Of a stretch of 64,000 nucleotides of DNA, positions 59,659-64,000 are shown one piece after another (positions within the stretch are counted from its first letter, which is position 1; every line of letters starts with the position of its first letter). The stretch comes from Bacteroidota bacterium (lineage in GTDB: Bacteria; Bacteroidota; Bacteroidia; Bacteroidales; F082): contig JADJXJ010000003.1 in assembly GCA_016715945.1 (NCBI GenBank), positions 1 through 64,000 of the forward strand. The letters are read 5' to 3'. Position numbers and translations under genes: made by a program. Below the pieces are notes generated by a model, which saw nothing but the letters and a program-made list of their open reading frames with translations, had not been told where the DNA came from and did not search any database.

Positions 59659-60663
59659 TCAATCGTCATCGTTGCCGTTTCCGTTGGCTGCCTGATCCGA
59701 GCCGAATTCTTTCAGGGCTTTTTTGCGGACAATGAGCCGCACTGCCCTTGGTACGATGCTGAAATCCAGGGGCGAAACACCGAGCGATTCACCATCGGTT
59801 TCAAGAAAAATGGAATGCCGTGGTGTGGAAGTGATGCTGACCGTTTTGCCCCGGAAGGTGTCCACCTCAGGCAGGTTGATGAATGAACCATCGTAGAGGT
59901 TTTTGATGTTTTTCACCACACGCCATTTGGTGGTTTTACGGATGACGGTGATATCGAACAGGCCATCGTCGGGTATGGCGTTAGGCAACTGCATCATTCC
60001 GCCTCCGTTGTAGCGACAGATGCCGATGCTCATGCTGAAAACCTTGTCGTTGAACACCTCGCTCCCATCGACCACAATGCTCAACTGAACGTTCTGATAT
60101 TGAAACAAGCCTGTGAGCAGGTTGTACAGGTAAACCAGGGTGCCGCCCCTGCCTTCGGCTTTCATGGCGTTGGTTTTCTTGGCCACCAGCGCATCGTAGC
60201 CCATGCCGGCCATGTTGATGAAGTACCGGCTCTTGTCTTCGGTGTCGTGACGGTATTTCACCTTGCCCACATCCTGAAGAAAGGTGCGCCCTTTGCGCAG
60301 GATGCGGATGGCTTTTTCGTACTTGAGCGGGAATTTGTACATCCTCCCCCAGTCGTTGCCCGTACCCACGGTGATCATGCCAAGGGTGATTTCATGTGTG
60401 GCGTAGCGCGTCTGCTGAAAAATGCCGTTGACCACTTCGTTGAGGGTGCCATCGCCACCCACGGCAATGATCTTACTGAAACCCAGATCGTTCACCATGT
60501 TGCGGGTGATCTCTATGGCATGGAAAGGCCGCTCGGTGAGTACCGAGATAAACGTGAATCCCGCTTCGACGAGCAGGTCGTGTATGGTTGGCCAGTCTTT
60601 TTCACATTTTCCACTCCCTGCCTTAGGGTTGACTACCACGAGCCATTTGTCGGTTTCTTTCAT
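59659..60663 (-). CDS. Diacylglycerol kinase-family lipid kinase (YegS/DagK-like)
   Basis: About 334 residues from ATG 60663 (MKETDKWLVVVNPKAGSGK), chosen because the first beta strand starts there; starts further upstream only lengthen an existing overlap. The DAGK catalytic domain shows NPKAGSG, IAVGGDGTLNEVVNGI and GTVGTGNDWGR-type sequence (ITVGTGNDWGRM). The C-terminal beta domain ends with the conserved DGE (ETDGESLGVSPLDFSIVP). It phosphorylates a lipid, probably diacylglycerol or a sphingoid-like base. Its first 41 nt overlap the end of the GT2-GT9 fusion gene. Confidence 0.88.
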   Translation of the reverse strand: MKETDKWLVVVNPKAGSGKCEKDWPTIHDLLVEAGFTFISVLTERPFHAIEITRNMVNDLGFSKIIAVGGDGTLNEVVNGIFQQTRYATHEITLGMITVGTGNDWGRMYKFPLKYEKAIRILRKGRTFLQDVGKVKYRHDTEDKSRYFINMAGMGYDALVAKKTNAMKAEGRGGTLVYLYNLLTGLFQYQNVQLSIVVDGSEVFNDKVFSMSIGICRYNGGGMMQLPNAIPDDGLFDITVIRKTTKWRVVKNIKNLYDGSFINLPEVDTFRGKTVSITSTPRHSIFLETDGESLGVSPLDFSIVPRAVRLIVRKKALKEFGSDQAANGNGNDDD

Positions 60664-62422
60664 CAATGAGTTTGTTGAGTTGATTTGCAACAGTTTGCGC
60701 ATCGAGTGCTGACATGCAGGCGCAAGTTGCAGATTTTTTGCAATCGTTGCAACTTTCTTTCAGGCTCAATGCATATGCCATTGGCCCCAGTGGCCGCCAA
60801 CGTCCGGGATGAATGGGCCGGATGGCCGGATAGATGCCTACTGCAATACGTCCGAGGGCTGCTGCCAGATGCAGTGGTCCGGTGCTGGCTGCAACCAGTC
60901 CGTCGGCCCGTGCAATAAAACGGATATATTGTTCCAGATCGAGCTGCCCGGTAAGGTCGATAAGCCGGGGATGCTGTGCCATCAGGGGTTTGATGAGTTC
61001 GCCTTCGGCAGCCGTGCCTCCCACAAAAATCCGGAATTTTTCCTCAGGAAGCAATCCGGCCAATTCGGCAAACTTTTCGAGTGGCCATTCACGTGCGCTG
61101 CCTTTCGACTTGGGGTGAAAGATCAGGTTGATCTTGTCGGGCTGAATCAGATCGAAAGGAGCTTTATCATCATTGGTTACCAAAGGTTTGAAACCATACA
61201 GCGGCCATATTCTGGCCTGGGGCACAAAGTCCACAATCCCCAGTGGCATCAGCAGCTTGATGTTGAGCTGGGCTTCGTGCAGGTCGGAGCTTCGCCGGCT
61301 CAGGGGTACCAGATGGTTTACAAAGAGATAATGGTACCAGCGACCACTGGCGCCGATGCGGTGGGCAATGCCTGCCTTTGCTGCCAGCGTGGCAAGGTCG
61401 CGGCGCGGAAACACATGTATCATAGTGTTGGCACCGGCCGATTTCAACGCAGCCAGCTGCCGGTCGGGAGGCTGCTGCAGCAAGGCATCGGCATCCCAGA
61501 TTTCATCAATATGGATGCAACTTCGTAGTACGGCTTTGGTATAGGCTTTACCAAGAAAAATGATCTTCGTTTCGGGGTAATATCTTTTGATCAGGCCGCA
61601 CATTGGCAGGGTGAGCACCACATCGCCAATGCTGTCGGTGCGCGAGATGATGAGGGTTTTTGGCTGGATGGGCTTTTGCAGGTAACGCAGCTTCAGGTAT
61701 TTCAGGAAAGTGGCTTTGGCCGAACGACGGGCAATGCGCCAGCCTGTTAGTCCGTCGAGCAACCCGAGCTTAACCACATAATCGCGCAGAAATTTTACCA
61801 CAGGAGAAAGCCAGAGGAAGAGTCTGCCGGCTTTGCGCCCTTTTTCGAAATAGGTTTTGGCGCCAATCGAGCTGAAGTGTTCAATCTGCAGGCTGTGGTC
61901 TTCCGGCCGGTGGTAGGAATAGTGCAGCAGGTCGCCTTTCAGGTGGACGATTCGTGCTTCCCTGTTGAACATTACCTTGTCGTGCGGGTTGAGGCCGCCC
62001 CAGCGCGCCTTGGTGCGGTCGAACAGACGGAGCTTGCGGTCGGGATACCATCCGCTGTGCTTCACCCATTTCCCCAGGTAGCTGGTGAGGCGGTTCATGG
62101 TATAGCCATCCGCCGGAAAACCCTGCTGTTTTTCGCGCATGATTGCGTCATAGAGTGCGGGCGAAAGGGCTTCATCGGCATCCAGTGCCAGCACCATATC
62201 GTGTGTGCACCGGCTCAGGGCATAATTCTTCTGCTCGATATATCCCTCAAATGCATGCAGTTCGAACCGCACACCGGCCTCATGGCAAATTTGTGCCGTG
62301 GCGTCGGTCGAAAAAGAGTCAATCACCACCACCTCGTCGGCCAGTCCTTTCACCGATGCCAGGCAGCGTGCAATGTTTTTTTCCTCGTTCCAGGTGATGA
62401 CGGCCACCGACAACAAACGCAT
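60623..62422 (-). CDS. GT2-GT9 fusion: WaaE-like glycosyltransferase joined to a heptosyltransferase
   Basis: About 599 residues from ATG 62422 (MRLLSVAVITWNEEKNI); the open frame continues to 62572, but the GT2 domain starts here. Residues 1-250 are a complete WaaE/KdtX-like GT2 (DEVVVIDSFSTDAT, LALDADEALSP with the DxD, GWYPDRKLRLFDRTKARWGG, SAKATFLKYLKLR). Residues 255-599 are a GT9 ADP-heptose:LPS heptosyltransferase-like domain (LIISRTDSIGDVVLTLP, FHPKSKGSAREWP, ASTGPLHLAAALG, and the Cys-containing C-terminal SCNDCKKSATCACMSAL). Both usually occur as separate LPS-core enzymes. It overlaps the lipid kinase gene by 41 nt. Confidence 0.88.
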   Translation of the reverse strand: MRLLSVAVITWNEEKNIARCLASVKGLADEVVVIDSFSTDATAQICHEAGVRFELHAFEGYIEQKNYALSRCTHDMVLALDADEALSPALYDAIMREKQQGFPADGYTMNRLTSYLGKWVKHSGWYPDRKLRLFDRTKARWGGLNPHDKVMFNREARIVHLKGDLLHYSYHRPEDHSLQIEHFSSIGAKTYFEKGRKAGRLFLWLSPVVKFLRDYVVKLGLLDGLTGWRIARRSAKATFLKYLKLRYLQKPIQPKTLIISRTDSIGDVVLTLPMCGLIKRYYPETKIIFLGKAYTKAVLRSCIHIDEIWDADALLQQPPDRQLAALKSAGANTMIHVFPRRDLATLAAKAGIAHRIGASGRWYHYLFVNHLVPLSRRSSDLHEAQLNIKLLMPLGIVDFVPQARIWPLYGFKPLVTNDDKAPFDLIQPDKINLIFHPKSKGSAREWPLEKFAELAGLLPEEKFRIFVGGTAAEGELIKPLMAQHPRLIDLTGQLDLEQYIRFIARADGLVAASTGPLHLAAALGRIAVGIYPAIRPIHPGRWRPLGPMAYALSLKESCNDCKKSATCACMSALDAQTVANQLNKLIDERNRQMARGSQP

Positions 62423-62578
62423 AGTTGAGGTTTTGGGAGGCCAAAGTTGGGAAAAATTGCGCATCACAGATACCCTTGGCTGATGCTCAGGCTGTTTTGT
62501 GATGGAAAAAGCGCTGCCACATGGCATGGCATCCCATTTTTTGTAATATTGCACTAACATTAAACCAACCAAGCTGTT

Positions 62579-63034
62579 ATGCCAGCACTGCAGCCTACAG
62601 CCGGCTATTTACCACTCAACCTGATGGAGTTGATTCCGTGGGTGATTGTCGGGTTGCTCCTTTTCATCGCACTGATGCTGTTTTTCTTTCTTGTCGTGCA
62701 CAGGCGCAACAACCTGCGTCGTTTTGCCGAGCTTGAGGAGAAAATGTTGTTTTTTCATCCTGCCGGCCTGCCTGATAAGCCCGAAAGCATGGATATGGCG
62801 TATGTATTGGCCGAACTCGAGCGGATCAAAGCCCAGCTTGCCGAGCTCAGGGCCATGCAAACCAGCCCGAAAGCTGATGAGGTCACAATGGAGAAGATAG
62901 AGATCTTTAAAAAAGGTATCCATCAGCACCTCAACGAGTTGTATGAGCGCATCAAGCTCAACGAAATCAACACCAACCGGATGCTGCATTACCTCGAAGA
63001 CCTGCGCGAAAGCATCAGCCAGGCCGGGGAATAG
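62579..63034 (+). CDS. Small membrane protein with coiled-coil tail
   Basis: A 151-residue protein with one membrane helix at about 17-41 (LIPWVIVGLLLFIALMLFFFLVV), a basic RRRNNLRR-like cytoplasmic edge, and a long helical region (YVLAELERIKAQLAELRAM, EKIEIFKKGIHQHLNELYERIKLNEINTNRMLHYLEDL) predicted to form a coiled coil. I do not recognise a family. It is divergent from the GT2-GT9 fusion gene; a near-consensus -7 box, TAATATTG (62544-62551), lies 27 nt upstream. Function unknown; scaffold or regulator of an envelope complex is possible. Confidence 0.75.
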   Translation: MPALQPTAGYLPLNLMELIPWVIVGLLLFIALMLFFFLVVHRRNNLRRFAELEEKMLFFHPAGLPDKPESMDMAYVLAELERIKAQLAELRAMQTSPKADEVTMEKIEIFKKGIHQHLNELYERIKLNEINTNRMLHYLEDLRESISQAGE

Positions 63035-64000
63035 CCTTAATAAGGATGGAAAGAGCTGATAAAGAAAAAGGGCCGAATAATGTCAGGGTTCTGGGTACTG
63101 GGATCTGGGTTCAGGGATTCAAAGATTCCTGATTCAAAGATTCAAAGATTCAAGGGGTTGCGGGAAGCGAGTTACGGGTGACGGGAGGTTGTCTTGGTTA
63201 TTGGAGTTGTCGTAGTTGTTGGTGGTTGTCGTGGTTGTCATTGTTGTCCTTGTTCGTTAAAAGCTACTGTTTTCCATTAGTTTGAAGGAGGCAATTTATA
63301 TGCAGCGCTTCCCATGCATGCAAGTTTGTTCCTTCAAAGCATAGATTTTTTATTTCCTACTTTGTCTTGATACAAAGTAGGCAAAGATCAAGCCCGGGCG
63401 AAGGCTCCCCGCCCTTTCCAAAAACTTGAAATCCAGTGGGGCGGGCGGCAGGCTTGCCGCGATGGCCACGCTGTCGCGTGTCCAGCCCCACGGATTTCTA
63501 CGTTTTTGGAAATTCCCGCCTCACCGTCCCCGCGCCCGGGCCTTCCTCCCCGCCAGTAAGCTGTTTGATGTGAAGTGTAGGTGGTGGTAAACCTCATAAA
63601 ACATAAACTCATTGCTTACAAATGATTTGATTAATGTGCCTAAACAGAATTACTTGACACTTTCACCGGGTAGGGCGGGGAGGAAGGGCGAACGGCGGGA
63701 AGGGCGGAGGAGGGTTGTCATTGTTGTCGATGGTTGTCGTTGTTGTCATGGCTCAGTTCGGCTTGCCAGTTTCGTGCGATTTGAAATCATTCCGAACTTA
63801 ATTCCTTTTGAAATGATAGATTGCAATTAAAGCGCTCAAGCAGAAACACTTGAAACTTTCACCGGGCTGGGCGGGGAGGTAGCTTCGTTCGCCCAAGGCT
63901 CCACCTGAGGCGGACAAGCTTTTTGGTTCTTTTGGGCCAGCAAAAGAACAAGAAAAAAAGGCGTTGGTTTAGAGTTGCGAACAGCTTCAGCGAACATTGG
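63035..64000. repeat. Repeat island running off the right edge
   Basis: No credible gene. It contains GGATTCCTGATT/CAAAGATTC units, GTTGTC microsatellites (63185-63250, 63715-63750), and a hairpin CCTACTTTGT / ACAAAGTAGG with loop CTTGAT (63356-63381) followed by CAAGCCCGGGCGAA, homologous to 41330-41515. At 63869-63878 the GGGCGGGGAG junction continues directly into GTAGCTTCGTTCGCC, another empty palindrome site, then a GTTCTTTTG / CAAAAGAAC hairpin. Confidence 0.75.

Overview
The window looks like a chromosomal segment of a Bacteroidota bacterium, probably Bacteroidales/Marinilabiliales-like. The reasons are that many genes are preceded by the Bacteroidota -7 promoter box (TAnnTTTG) instead of a Shine-Dalgarno sequence, and that the gene families are typical of the phylum: Wzi-type capsule proteins, DUF6266, a very long alpha-2-macroglobulin, multi-SLBB Wza and AbiE modules. 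Most of the window is surface-polysaccharide biosynthesis.

Region 1 (1-14.9 kb) is an O-antigen/capsule locus. The first 7.2 kb is strikingly AT-rich: Wzy-like polymerase (cut by the left edge), three glycosyltransferases (GTs) and a hexapeptide acyltransferase, interrupted by an AbiEi/AbiEii toxin-antitoxin pair. Composition changes abruptly inside a frameshifted phosphoglycosyl transferase gene at about 7.2 kb. It continues with a PglD-like acetyltransferase, an interrupted DUF218 gene, a methyltransferase, an ATP-grasp ligase, a protein distantly resembling isonitrile synthases, a DegT aminotransferase (C-terminal frameshift), a FemAB/GNAT-like protein and an exosortase. The PglC/PglD/PglE-like set here plus the PglF/WbpM-like dehydratase at 36.7 kb would suffice to make and transfer a UDP-diacetamido-trideoxyhexose (bacillosamine-type) initiating sugar; this is an inference.

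Region 2 (15.1-19.2 kb, minus strand) holds a 707-residue prokaryotic Argonaute with a degenerate catalytic site, in a two-gene operon with an unfamiliar 325-residue helical protein ending in an excisionase/MerR-type helix-turn-helix. This is the best candidate for an undescribed system. A DUF6266 gene follows.

Region 3 (19.2-27.2 kb) has a 3-kb gene-free stretch of repeats, a flippase-methyltransferase-putative GT group, and a complete IS3-family element with 3-bp target duplication. Region 4 (27.2-40.4 kb) is an exopolysaccharide export operon (Wzz-like, ligase/polymerase, GT2, Wzi, phosphoglycosyl transferase, Wza), a lipoprotein, the WbpM/CapD-like dehydratase and a second Wzi/RemB-like beta-barrel. 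Region 5 (40.4-64 kb) mixes housekeeping and envelope genes: an AAA/DUF234 ATPase, VanX-like dipeptidase, leuS, DUF3108, alpha-2-macroglobulin, pgk, a GT-C membrane protein, a diacylglycerol-kinase-like enzyme, a GT2-GT9 fusion and a small membrane protein.

The intergenic islands at 19.2-22.1, 25.2-27.1, 40.4-42.4, 43.7-44.2, 54.8-56.2 and 63.0-64.0 kb share related repeats. These include six copies of a 174-177-bp two-arm palindrome whose arms covary between subfamilies, apparent empty sites for it, GTTGTC microsatellites, and short hairpins with conserved loops. Two homopolymer frameshifts and one in-frame stop in region 1 may be real decay or sequencing error.
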